A DNA stretch of 7,576 bases from an uncultured Eubacteriales bacterium (GTDB lineage Bacteria > Bacillota > Clostridia > Lachnospirales > Anaerotignaceae). The DNA lies in assembly GCA_902406135.1 (NCBI GenBank), contig CABPCX010000080.1, positions 1 through 7,576 of the forward strand, written 5' to 3'. Made by a program: the position numbers and the translations under genes. The notes below the pieces were generated by a model that saw only the letters and a program-made list of their open reading frames with translations, did no database searches and was not told the DNA's origin. Below, one piece after another: positions 1-6,657 of the stretch (within the stretch, counting starts at the first letter, position 1; every line of letters starts with the position of its first letter).

Positions 1-1395
1 GCAGATGAAGAACTTACAATCGAAGAAATATACGAAGGCCTTAATATCGGTGTTAAAGAGAGAAAGATAGCTCCCTTATTTACCGGAGCAGCAAACTATG
101 GTCTTGGTATAATGCTCCTTATGAATTCAATCAAAAACTTCCTTCCTCCTTCAGTTGAGTGCAAGCCTGAATTTGAATGTACAGACCTTAAGACAGGCGA
201 GACAGTAATCAGAAAGAATGACGAAAGCGATCATTTTGCTGCTTATGTATTTAAGACAATATCTGACCCTTATATCGGCAGACTTAATATCTTCCGTGTG
301 CTTTCCGGTAAACTTACAAAGGATAAAGTTATCTATAACCCTGAAAGAGATACAGAAGAAAAGGTTGCTCATATTTACGTAATAAGAGGTAAAGAGCAGA
401 TAGAAGTTGACGAGCTTGATGCCGGAGATATCGGAGCACTTGCAAAACTTCAGAATACAGCTACACAGGATACACTCTGCTCAAGTGTTAACCCTGTTCA
501 GGTAAGCAAGATTGAACTTCCTGCATCAGTTTATTCACGTGCTATTGCACCTAAAGCAAAGGGCGACGATGATAAGATTGCAGCAGCACTTGTTAAACTT
601 AGAGAAGAAGACCCTACAATTAAGGTTGAAATCAATAAAGAAACAAAACAGACTATCCTTTACGGCGTAGGCGACCAGCAAATAGACGTACTTATGAACA
701 AACTTAAGAATAAGTATAAGACAGATGCTGAACTCCTTGACGTTATCATTCCCTACAGAGAAACAATCAAGGCTAAAGTTAAAGTTCAGGGTAAATATAA
801 GAAACAGTCAGGCGGCCATGGCCAGTTTGGTGATGTCTGGATGGAATTTGAGCCTTCAGGCGCTATGAGCAAACCCTATGTATTTGAAGAAAAGATATTC
901 GGAGGTTCTGTACCTAAACAGTATTTCCCTGCTGTTGAAAAGGGACTTCAGGAATGTGTAAATACAGGCGTTCTTGCTGGATATCCTGTAGTAGGACTTA
1001 AGGCAACTCTTGTTGACGGTTCATATCATCCCGTTGACTCATCAGAAATGGCATTCAAGATGGCTACATCCCTTGCCTTTAAAGATGGTCTTGCAAAGGC
1101 TAAACCTACTATCCTTGAACCCATAACACATATGGAAGTTGTTGTTCCCGAAAAATATATGGGCGATATTATGGGTGACATCAATAAACGCCGTGGCAGA
1201 ATCCTCAGTATGGATTCAATAGACAATGGCAAGAAATGCATCGTTGCAGAAGTTCCCCTTGCTGAAATAGCAAAATACAGCATCGACCTTCGCTCAATGA
1301 CTCAGGGCAGAGGAAGCTATACATACTACTTCGAGCGCTACGAAGAGGCTCCCGGAGATGTACAGCAGAAAGTAATCGCTGCAAGAGCAAAATAA
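1..1395 (+). CDS. EF-G-like translation elongation GTPase (5' end cut off by window edge)
   Basis: The reading frame is open to base 1, so the first ATG (112) is internal; 464 residues are visible out of about 690 expected for EF-G. The G1-G4 GTPase motifs lie outside the window. Visible in order: end of the G domain (GAANYGLG at the usual G5 place, where Ala replaces the common Ser), domain II (about residues 77-165), domain III (KGDDDKIAAALVKLREEDPT, about 184-206), domain IV (YRETI at about 252, then KQSGGHGQFGDVWMEFEP), the domain IV tip that enters the ribosomal decoding centre (DGSYHPVDSSEMAFK, about 340-354), and domain V (VVVPEKYMGDIMGDINKRRGRI, about 380-401). EF-G drives tRNA-mRNA translocation by GTP hydrolysis. 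HGQFGDVW in place of the HGQYGHVW-type motif of the main FusA, and KGDDDK in domain III, point to the second EF-G-like paralogue common in Firmicutes rather than the str-operon fusA. No ribosomal protein or tuf neighbour supports the latter. The paralogue's exact role is inferred, not known. Confidence 0.93.
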   Translation, partial: ADEELTIEEIYEGLNIGVKERKIAPLFTGAANYGLGIMLLMNSIKNFLPPSVECKPEFECTDLKTGETVIRKNDESDHFAAYVFKTISDPYIGRLNIFRVLSGKLTKDKVIYNPERDTEEKVAHIYVIRGKEQIEVDELDAGDIGALAKLQNTATQDTLCSSVNPVQVSKIELPASVYSRAIAPKAKGDDDKIAAALVKLREEDPTIKVEINKETKQTILYGVGDQQIDVLMNKLKNKYKTDAELLDVIIPYRETIKAKVKVQGKYKKQSGGHGQFGDVWMEFEPSGAMSKPYVFEEKIFGGSVPKQYFPAVEKGLQECVNTGVLAGYPVVGLKATLVDGSYHPVDSSEMAFKMATSLAFKDGLAKAKPTILEPITHMEVVVPEKYMGDIMGDINKRRGRILSMDSIDNGKKCIVAEVPLAEIAKYSIDLRSMTQGRGSYTYYFERYEEAPGDVQQKVIAARAK

Positions 1396-1410
1396 TTTTA
1401 TAGTAATTAT

Positions 1411-1445
1411 TAAGGCAGATAGTTATCTATCTGCCTTATTTTTTT
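1411..1445 (+). terminator. Intrinsic terminator of the EF-G-like gene
   Basis: A perfect 12-bp stem (TAAGGCAGATAG at 1411-1422, CTATCTGCCTTA at 1427-1438) with a TTAT loop is followed by seven T residues (1439-1445). It starts 15 bases after the stop codon, as expected for a Rho-independent terminator. Confidence 0.93.
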
Positions 1446-1520
1446 GCCCAAATGGAGGGGAGACTACTATAGAAAATGAATTTTAAATAATAAAGCTGTA
1501 AATACTTTTCATAATGGCTA

Positions 1521-1571
1521 AATAAAAAATATCTTTTCCTTATTGATTTAGAATCATAAAGAAAAGATATT
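1521..1571 (-). terminator. Intrinsic terminator of the MerR-family gene
   Basis: Read on the minus strand, an 11-bp stem (GAAAAGATATT at 1561-1571 in plus-strand letters, AATATCTTTTC at 1528-1538) continues past one mismatch into a second paired part (1540-1548 with 1552-1559, one bulged T) closed by a TAG loop. On the minus strand the stem runs into a T-rich tract (1521-1527). It begins 7 bases after the regulator's stop codon. The stretch 1446-1520 between the two terminators shows no gene. Confidence 0.85.
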
Positions 1572-1577
1572 CTGGCT

Positions 1578-2378
1578 TTATATTAATACCTGTATTTCGT
1601 AGGGTGAATGTATGGGGTCATAAAAGCTTTTCAGATACTCGTTGGCAATTATGAGCTTAGGTTTAATATTGTTTTCTTTAAGGTAATTGCTCAGCTTGTC
1701 AATTTTTGCGTCCTGCGAAAGAATACAGCTCTGAAAACAAAGATATTCGCCCTCAGGGATTTTCATAATACAGTTCTCTCTGCTTACGGCAGAAGCAGTG
1801 GTGGAAACATATTCGTGAGTTATTTTAAGCTTGTCCTTCATAAACATTTCGGTATCTAAAATATATCCATAAGGATTTATAACAGGGTAGTTATCAAGCT
1901 TATTGACGGTTATGACCTGCCTCAAACACATATCCAGCTCCATAATATCCTGGTTTGGAAGGGCTTCGCAGTAAATTATTGTACGCTCGCTTTCCTGTTT
2001 TTTATATAAACGGTCGTCTAATTCGATGTTTTTTGCATCATTGAAATAGGTTATGAGCAGCTCGGTATTTTGTTTCATCTGCTCCAGCTTTTCCGCTTCC
2101 TTATTGATTTTGTCCATCTGCTGTTTTAGATATTCCTCAAGTTTTTGAAGGCTTTTGTGGTCAAAGAAGTCCTTTATATCCTTTAAGGACATACCTACGT
2201 TTTTATATCGTTTTATTTTGTCGATATAGGGGAACTGGCCGTATTCATAGTATCTGTATTTGGTCACCGGGTCTATATAAGCTGGTTTGAGAAGACCTAT
2301 TTCGTCATAGTGACGCAGTGTTTTGATTGAAATACCATTTATCTCTGCGGTTTCTCCTATTGTAAAGTATTTTTGCAA
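1578..2378 (-). CDS. MerR-family transcriptional activator, BmrR type with GyrI-like ligand domain
   Basis: DNA-binding regulator expected to twist an over-long promoter spacer and activate transcription when its ligand is bound. With the TTG start at 2378 it has 266 residues. The N-terminal winged helix is clear: FTIGETAEINGISIKTLRHYDEIGLLKP (about 5-32), then D-x-x-T-x-YRYY, typical of BmrR-like members. A coiled-coil dimerisation helix follows (about 75-110, rich in K, E and Q). The C-terminal half (about 125-266) matches the GyrI-like effector domain, with IPEGEYLCFQ and a terminal ANEYLKSFYDP...EIQVLI; the Glu of NEY sits where BmrR has its drug-contacting acidic residue. No metal-binding cysteine cluster is seen, so an organic ligand is more likely than a metal. 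The gene is divergent from the enzyme-transporter operon, whose promoter has the MerR layout. A GTG at 2387 would give 269 residues, but it lies inside the Shine-Dalgarno-like G run. Ligand unknown. Confidence 0.93.
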   Translation of the reverse strand: MQKYFTIGETAEINGISIKTLRHYDEIGLLKPAYIDPVTKYRYYEYGQFPYIDKIKRYKNVGMSLKDIKDFFDHKSLQKLEEYLKQQMDKINKEAEKLEQMKQNTELLITYFNDAKNIELDDRLYKKQESERTIIYCEALPNQDIMELDMCLRQVITVNKLDNYPVINPYGYILDTEMFMKDKLKITHEYVSTTASAVSRENCIMKIPEGEYLCFQSCILSQDAKIDKLSNYLKENNIKPKLIIANEYLKSFYDPIHSPYEIQVLI

Positions 2379-2383
2379 ATAAA

Positions 2384-2392
2384 CCACCCCCT
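2384..2392 (-). promoter_or_regulatory. Shine-Dalgarno site that favours the TTG start of the regulator
   Basis: On the minus strand AGGGGGTGG runs from 2392 to 2384, followed by five bases (TTTAT) and TTG at 2378-2376. The upstream in-frame GTG (2387-2385) is part of this G-rich site and would have no ribosome-binding site at a workable distance. The TTG start is therefore preferred. Confidence 0.6.
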
Positions 2393-2406
2393 ATAACATA
2401 TATTAA

Positions 2407-2435
2407 ATTATATAATATTGCCGTATATTTTTCAA
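2407..2435 (-). promoter_or_regulatory. Sigma-A promoter of the MerR-family gene
   Basis: Read on the minus strand: -35 box TTGAAA (2435-2430), a 17-bp spacer, and a perfect -10 box TATAAT (2412-2407). Transcription would start near 2400, giving a leader of only about 20 bases. It is a normal-spacing promoter, unlike the divergent one, and its -35 box lies about 50 bp from the activated promoter's -35 box. Confidence 0.75.
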
Positions 2436-2486
2436 TATTTTATGAAATTATACATTTTGCACAAAAATCAATACATATTTTTTATA

Positions 2487-2517
2487 TTGACCCTTACCTT
2501 AGGTAAACCACTATGAT
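2487..2517 (+). promoter_or_regulatory. MerR-type promoter with 19-bp spacer and operator dyad
   Basis: The -35 box TTGACC (2487-2492) and the -10 box TATGAT (2512-2517) are separated by 19 bp instead of the usual 17. The spacer carries the inverted repeat TTACCTTAGGTAA (2494-2506; arms TTACCT and AGGTAA around one T at 2500). Elongated spacers of 19-20 bp with a central dyad are the hallmark of promoters activated by MerR-family proteins, and a MerR-family gene is adjacent. An AT-rich tract lies just upstream (2461-2486). Transcription should start near 2524. Confidence 0.85.
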
Positions 2518-2530
2518 TTTCTATATAAAA

Positions 2531-2538
2531 AGGAGGGG
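2531..2538 (+). promoter_or_regulatory. Shine-Dalgarno site that sets the enzyme start at 2546
   Basis: AGGAGGGG is placed 7 bases before the ATG at 2546. The longer in-frame ATG at 2513 lies inside the -10 box of the promoter, upstream of the expected transcript start, and cannot be used from that promoter. Confidence 0.85.
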
Positions 2539-2545
2539 AATTAAT

Positions 2546-3703
2546 ATGAATGAATCAGATATGAAAAATTTATCATTTGAAACGCAGGTAATTCATGCGG
2601 GCCACTCTTTTGACCCAGCAACAAACTCTTTGGCAAGTCCACTGTACCAGACAGCTACATTCGGATTTGGAACAGTTGAAGATATGGACAGTGCATGGGA
2701 CAAGCTTGGCTACTTATACACCAGGGAAGGAAATCCCACATTGATTGAACTGAAAGAAAAGCTTAAAGCCATGGAGGGTGGAGAGAGTGCATTAACTGCT
2801 TCATCCGGCTTAGGAATCATAACATCTACATTATACGCCATACTTGAAAAAGGCGACCATCTTTTATGTTCAAAGGGATTATTCTTCCACAGTAATATCC
2901 TTATGAATGATTTTCTTGCAAAAATGTGCATTGACGTAAGTTTTGCTGATTTCAAAGACTTAAATGACGTGCAGCAGAAAATACAGTCAAACACAAAGGC
3001 ATTCTTTATTGAAACACCTACAAATCCCAAACTTGGTGTTGTTGATATACAGGCTGTAGCTGAGATAGCGAAGAGCAATGACTGTATATTCATTGTAGAC
3101 AGTACATTTGCTCCGCCTCCGATACAGAGACCTCTTTCATTAGGTGCAGACCTTGTTGTGCACAGTCTTACAAAGTACATCAACGGACACGGCGATGCAC
3201 TTGGCGGAGGAGTTATAGGAAGAAAAGACCTTGTTGATAAGATAAAATATCCGTCAATGCCCTGTTTTACAGGAGACTGTCTTTCACCTTTCAATGCATG
3301 GCTCATAATGAGGGGAATGGCAACATTAGATATGCGAGTTCATAAGCATTGTGAAAATGCGCTTGAAATCGCAAAATTTTTACAGACATCTCCTTATGTA
3401 GAAAAAGTAATATATCCTGCGCTTCCCGGCGATGAAGGATATGAACTGTGCCAGAAACAGATGAACGGAATGGGCGGCGGAATCGTTTCATTCTGGCTTA
3501 AGGAAGAAGTTAAAGGTCTTCCCAGAAGAAAAGCAGACTATAAGCTCTGCAATAATACAAAGGTAATAACAATTGCGACAAGCCTTGGCGAAGCACATAC
3601 TCTCATACAGGTAGAAAATGATGATATGATACGTATTGCCGTAGGACTTGAAAACGCAAAAGACCTGGTAGAAGATTTGAAACAGGCATTGGAAAATATT
3701 TAA
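2546..3703 (+). CDS. PLP-dependent enzyme of the cystathionine gamma-synthase / methionine gamma-lyase family, atypical active site
   Basis: A 385-residue cytosolic fold-type I PLP enzyme; the family acts on sulfur amino acids by beta- or gamma-elimination or replacement. PLP-site residues are present: Y58 and R60 (phosphate contacts from the partner subunit), S87-G88, N160, D185 (pyridine nitrogen), S207, T209 and the Schiff-base lysine K210 in HSLTKYINGHGD. S346 and R363 (carboxylate binding) are kept. Closest overall resemblance is to methionine gamma-lyase, for example SPFNAW and RHCENAL-like stretches. Oddities: the Tyr that normally stacks on PLP (LYGG motif; Y114 in Pseudomonas MGL) is Phe (F113 in LFFHSN); the MGL selectivity positions Cys116, Lys240 and Asp241 align with His115, Pro239 and Cys240; and about 18 residues including HPA(S/T)MTH are absent between IQ355 and R363. 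The frame is intact, so it is not obviously a pseudogene. First gene of the operon, 26 bases before the MFS gene. The reaction is not assigned; no S-box or T-box leader fits the short 5' end. Confidence 0.9.
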   Translation: MNESDMKNLSFETQVIHAGHSFDPATNSLASPLYQTATFGFGTVEDMDSAWDKLGYLYTREGNPTLIELKEKLKAMEGGESALTASSGLGIITSTLYAILEKGDHLLCSKGLFFHSNILMNDFLAKMCIDVSFADFKDLNDVQQKIQSNTKAFFIETPTNPKLGVVDIQAVAEIAKSNDCIFIVDSTFAPPPIQRPLSLGADLVVHSLTKYINGHGDALGGGVIGRKDLVDKIKYPSMPCFTGDCLSPFNAWLIMRGMATLDMRVHKHCENALEIAKFLQTSPYVEKVIYPALPGDEGYELCQKQMNGMGGGIVSFWLKEEVKGLPRRKADYKLCNNTKVITIATSLGEAHTLIQVENDDMIRIAVGLENAKDLVEDLKQALENI

Positions 3704-3729
3704 TTTTATAAATTAAAGGGAGAAAAGTT

Positions 3730-4989
3730 ATGAAAAAAAAGGTTAGCTTGTATGAAAAATATAGATGGCTCATTGCTGTAACATTACTTGCTTTTGGTAC
3801 TTACGCAATGTTTGGCCTTCCGACTATGAAATCTGTATTTTATGAGCCCATGAGGGTTTCACTTGGACTTACACACGAACAGTTCGGAAGGGTAAACGGT
3901 ATTTACGGTAAAATATGTTTCTTAATGTATTTCCCCGGAGGCTGGCTTGCCGATAAGTTTGACGCACGTAAACTGCTCTGCTTCTCGTATATTGCATCCG
4001 GAGCATTAGGACTTTATCTTGCTACATATCCAAGCTATACAGGAATTCAGTTAACATTTATGGCTTGGGGAATCACAACAATATTAACATTCTGGGCAAC
4101 ACAGATAAAAGTTATCCGTTCATTAGGCTCAGATGAAATGCAGGGTAAAATATTTGGTGTGGAAAACGGACTTGAAGGCGTATCAGGTATGATAATAAGC
4201 TTTATAGCTCTTGCTATATTCGGTATGGTATCTGTAGAAGCTCTTGGCCTCAGATATGTTCTTATTTTCCAGTCAGTGCTTACAATCGTAATCGGTATCA
4301 TAAGCTACATCGTTCTCAAAGACGTAAAAATAACAGACAGTGAAGAAACAAAATATACTTTTAAAGACTACCTTGGAGTGTTAAAATTACCTCAGGTATG
4401 GATTGTCGGCGGAATAATCTGCTGCTTCTACCTGATGAGAGCTTCACTTTCTTATATAAGCCCTTATCTTGAATCAGGATTCTTAATGACAGCAACTCTT
4501 GTTGGTACAGTTTCTATCATCAGACAGACAGGAACAAAAATATTTGCAGGACCCGTTTTTGGTGCATTATCAGATAAAAGAGGTTCAACAATATTTATGA
4601 TGATTGTTGGATTTGTTATTGCTATAATCTGTGTTGTAGGTATGATGGTTACTCCTGTTGAGCAGTCAAATACAATGCTCGTAGTAGTTTTAATGCTTGT
4701 GCTTGCGTTTGTACTCTTTGGTATGACAGGAATCGGCTTTGCCCAGATATCTGAAAGTAAAATCCCCCTCAGATATACTGGTGCAGCAGCCGGACTTATA
4801 TCAGTAATCGGATACGTACCTGATACTTTCTACTATGACATAGCAGGAAGCTGGATTGAAAACTATGGAATAGCAGGATATCAGAGAATATTTATGCTCT
4901 CAGCTGTTGTAGGCGTTGCAGGTATAATCCTCAGTATTGTATTAAGCAGACTGATTAAAAAGTTAAAAGCTGAATCAGAAAATGCATAA
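3730..4989 (+). CDS. Major facilitator superfamily transporter
   Basis: A 419-residue integral membrane protein with about 12 predicted hydrophobic helices in two halves: roughly 12-32, 55-74, 82-100, 106-126, 150-170 and 173-195, then 222-244, 255-277, 288-307, 315-338, 350-370 and 385-408. A charged central loop (about 196-220) separates the halves. MFS motif A is visible between helices 2 and 3 (GGWLADKFDARKLL, 70-83) and repeats in the second half (FGALSDKRGS, 277-286). It should move a small solute across the cytoplasmic membrane by symport, antiport or facilitated diffusion. The overall look recalls organophosphate- or sugar-type MFS carriers, but no substrate signature is recognised. 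AAGGGAG (3716-3722) precedes the ATG by 7 bases. The gene follows the PLP enzyme closely, so co-transcription is likely. Whether it imports the enzyme's substrate or exports its product is unknown. Confidence 0.9.
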   Translation: MKKKVSLYEKYRWLIAVTLLAFGTYAMFGLPTMKSVFYEPMRVSLGLTHEQFGRVNGIYGKICFLMYFPGGWLADKFDARKLLCFSYIASGALGLYLATYPSYTGIQLTFMAWGITTILTFWATQIKVIRSLGSDEMQGKIFGVENGLEGVSGMIISFIALAIFGMVSVEALGLRYVLIFQSVLTIVIGIISYIVLKDVKITDSEETKYTFKDYLGVLKLPQVWIVGGIICCFYLMRASLSYISPYLESGFLMTATLVGTVSIIRQTGTKIFAGPVFGALSDKRGSTIFMMIVGFVIAIICVVGMMVTPVEQSNTMLVVVLMLVLAFVLFGMTGIGFAQISESKIPLRYTGAAAGLISVIGYVPDTFYYDIAGSWIENYGIAGYQRIFMLSAVVGVAGIILSIVLSRLIKKLKAESENA

Positions 4990-5010
4990 AAAGGTGTAAA
5001 TAACTATTTG

Positions 5011-5040
5011 TTATCCTCCCGTACAAAGGGAGGATAATTT
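5011..5040 (+). terminator. Hairpin between the two transporter genes, possible partial terminator
   Basis: A perfect 10-bp stem (TTATCCTCCC at 5011-5020, GGGAGGATAA at 5028-5037) with a 7-base loop is followed by only three T residues and then ACC. The stem is strong but the U tract is weak, so partial termination or mRNA stabilisation is more likely than full termination. It lies 21 bases after the MFS stop and 20 bases before the symporter start. Confidence 0.6.
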
Positions 5041-5060
5041 ACCATAATAGGAGAGATTCT

Positions 5061-6473
5061 ATGTCAGTATTGGATATATTGGTAATTATAGCTGTATTTG
5101 GACTGACTGCTTATGTGGGCTATCGTTCGTCAAAGCAGGTAAAGGATATTGATGACTTTACGCTTGCCGGTTCAAAGCTTGGAAAACTGCAGGCAGGATT
5201 TAGTATGGCAGCCACAGAATTTGGCGGAAGCAGTCTTGTGGGCACCATGGCTTTCTGCTATGCGGTCGGTATTTCAGGCGCATGGTGGAGCTGGTCAGCC
5301 GTTCCTGCGCTTATTCTGCTTGGAATATTTTTTGCAGGGAAAATAAAACTTCCGGGTATGGTTACCATAACTGAATTTTTTGAAAAAAGATATGATAAAA
5401 GAACAAGAACATTTTCAACTATTATGCACCTTTTGGAGACATCTTTACAGATTTCCACTCAGTTTCTTGTAGGCGCAACGGCTCTTCATGGAATTTTAGG
5501 CATACCTAAAATATTATCCATCGCTATAACCGTTATTTTTGTTATGCTTTATACGGCAGGCGGCGGTCTTATCGCTGTTGTAAATACGGATATACTGCAG
5601 TTTATAGTAGTTGTTGTATCGGCATTTATAGCAGCTCCCATTGCTGTTCATTCTGCCGGAGGATTTGAAGGTATGCAGAGCGCACTGCCTGCTGAGTTTT
5701 TTAATTTCGGACAGGTAGACGTGCAGACAATCATTTCCTGGTGCTTATTCAGCGCATTTGTATATGCAACCAATCAGCACTATATACAGAGACTCCTTGC
5801 GTCAAAGGATAAGAAAACCGCCAGATTTTCATTTGTATTTACCGGAGGATGCTATATAGTTTACGGACTTCTTATAGCTATAATAGGTGTAGCCATTGCA
5901 GTACTTCTTCCGGGACTTAAGGATGCCAATATGGGATATGCTCTGCTCATTAAAAACTATATACCGGCAGGCATAAGAGGAGTAATTTTAGGAGGACTTT
6001 TTGCGGCTTCAATGTCAACTGCTGACTCCATACTTCTTTCGGCATCGACTCTTTTTGTGAATGATTTATATATTCCCTATATAAATAAAAAATCCACAAA
6101 AGAAAACGAACTTAAAGTTATAAAAATGGTTACGGTAATAGTATCGATATTGGCAGGAATAATAAGCATATTCTCTGAAAACATAATATCCCTTATGTAT
6201 CTCAGCGGACTGCTTTACTCAACTGCTGTATTCGCTCCGCTTATTGCCGGACTTTACTGGAAAAGAATAAATGCTAAAGGTGCATTTGCGGCTATGGTTT
6301 CAACGGTTGCTATAGGTATTTTTTCAGAGCTCTTTCTTGCGGGAAAGGCTCCCGGAATTTTGGGAATGCCTTCAAATATACTTGCCTGCATAAGCGGATT
6401 CATAATTTTAGTAGTCGTATCTATGCTTACTAAAGCGCCTGAAAGAGAAAAAGTAGATTTTTTAAACCAATAA
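5061..6473 (+). CDS. Sodium:solute symporter family (SSS) transporter
   Basis: A 470-residue membrane protein with the LeuT-type fold of the SSS family, whose members use the sodium gradient to import sugars, amino acids such as proline, pantothenate and other solutes. Family marks seen: FTLAGSKLG near residue 33, AATEFGGSSLVG (50-61) in the first core helix, GGGLIAVVNTDILQ (167-180), NQHYIQRLLASKD (238-250), and FAASMSTADSILLSAST (314-330), which carries the Ser/Thr residues of the conserved sodium site. About 12-13 hydrophobic helices are visible, and the length is normal. AGGAG at 5049-5053, 7 bases before the ATG, is a good ribosome-binding site. Third gene of the operon, separated from the MFS gene by 71 bases that hold a hairpin. 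The substrate is not evident; context suggests the compound used by the PLP enzyme or its product. Confidence 0.92.
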   Translation: MSVLDILVIIAVFGLTAYVGYRSSKQVKDIDDFTLAGSKLGKLQAGFSMAATEFGGSSLVGTMAFCYAVGISGAWWSWSAVPALILLGIFFAGKIKLPGMVTITEFFEKRYDKRTRTFSTIMHLLETSLQISTQFLVGATALHGILGIPKILSIAITVIFVMLYTAGGGLIAVVNTDILQFIVVVVSAFIAAPIAVHSAGGFEGMQSALPAEFFNFGQVDVQTIISWCLFSAFVYATNQHYIQRLLASKDKKTARFSFVFTGGCYIVYGLLIAIIGVAIAVLLPGLKDANMGYALLIKNYIPAGIRGVILGGLFAASMSTADSILLSASTLFVNDLYIPYINKKSTKENELKVIKMVTVIVSILAGIISIFSENIISLMYLSGLLYSTAVFAPLIAGLYWKRINAKGAFAAMVSTVAIGIFSELFLAGKAPGILGMPSNILACISGFIILVVVSMLTKAPEREKVDFLNQ

Positions 6474-6488
6474 TGACTATATAAATAG

Positions 6489-6517
6489 AAAAGACATACA
6501 GTTTGTATGTCTTTTTT
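6489..6517 (+). terminator. Intrinsic terminator of the enzyme-transporter operon
   Basis: A 12-bp stem (AAAAGACATACA at 6489-6500, TGTATGTCTTTT at 6504-6515) with a 3-base loop ends in a run of six T residues (6512-6517). It starts 15 bases after the symporter stop codon. The following stretch 6518-6614 holds no recognisable gene. Confidence 0.9.
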
Positions 6518-6614
6518 GTTTGGAAACTCAGGTAGAGCAGGGGATACTGATTTTAACTAAGATAAATATTTAATAGAGTAACCAGCTTAATTAAATATAA
6601 ATTTGAAATAAACT

Positions 6615-6652
6615 AAAACCCCTTATAAGCTTTGGGCTTAAAAGGGGTTTTT
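6615..6652 (-). terminator. Terminator of the M23 peptidase gene, probably bidirectional
   Basis: AAAACCCCTT (6615-6624) pairs with AAGGGGTTTT (6642-6651), and TAAGC (6626-6630) with GCTTA (6636-6640), with one A-A mismatch between the parts and a 5-base loop. T-rich tracts occur on both sides, so it can work in either direction. It lies just past the stop of the minus-strand peptidase gene at 6658 and also backs up the operon terminator. Confidence 0.88.
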
Positions 6653-6657
6653 GATAT

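Noticed and set aside
1446..1520. Small gene after the GGAGGGGAG stretch between the two convergent terminators
   Set aside because: The ATG frames here run only a few codons before a stop.
1528..1571. Inverted repeat as a possible insertion-sequence end
   Set aside because: It is a compact hairpin with a T-rich tail right after a stop codon, no transposase is near and no target duplication is seen; a terminator explains it.
1608..1859. Plus-strand open frame within the MerR-family gene
   Set aside because: It is the complement of the regulator's effector domain, with no domain signature or promoter of its own.
2518..2545. SAM or T-box type riboswitch upstream of the sulfur-amino-acid-type enzyme
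   Set aside because: The distance from predicted transcript start to the ATG is only about 22 bases, far too short for either leader.
2710..3306. 198-codon open frame antisense to the PLP enzyme gene
   Set aside because: It lies wholly inside a clearly coding gene, has no ribosome-binding site or recognisable domain, and reads as a mirror of the other strand's codon bias.
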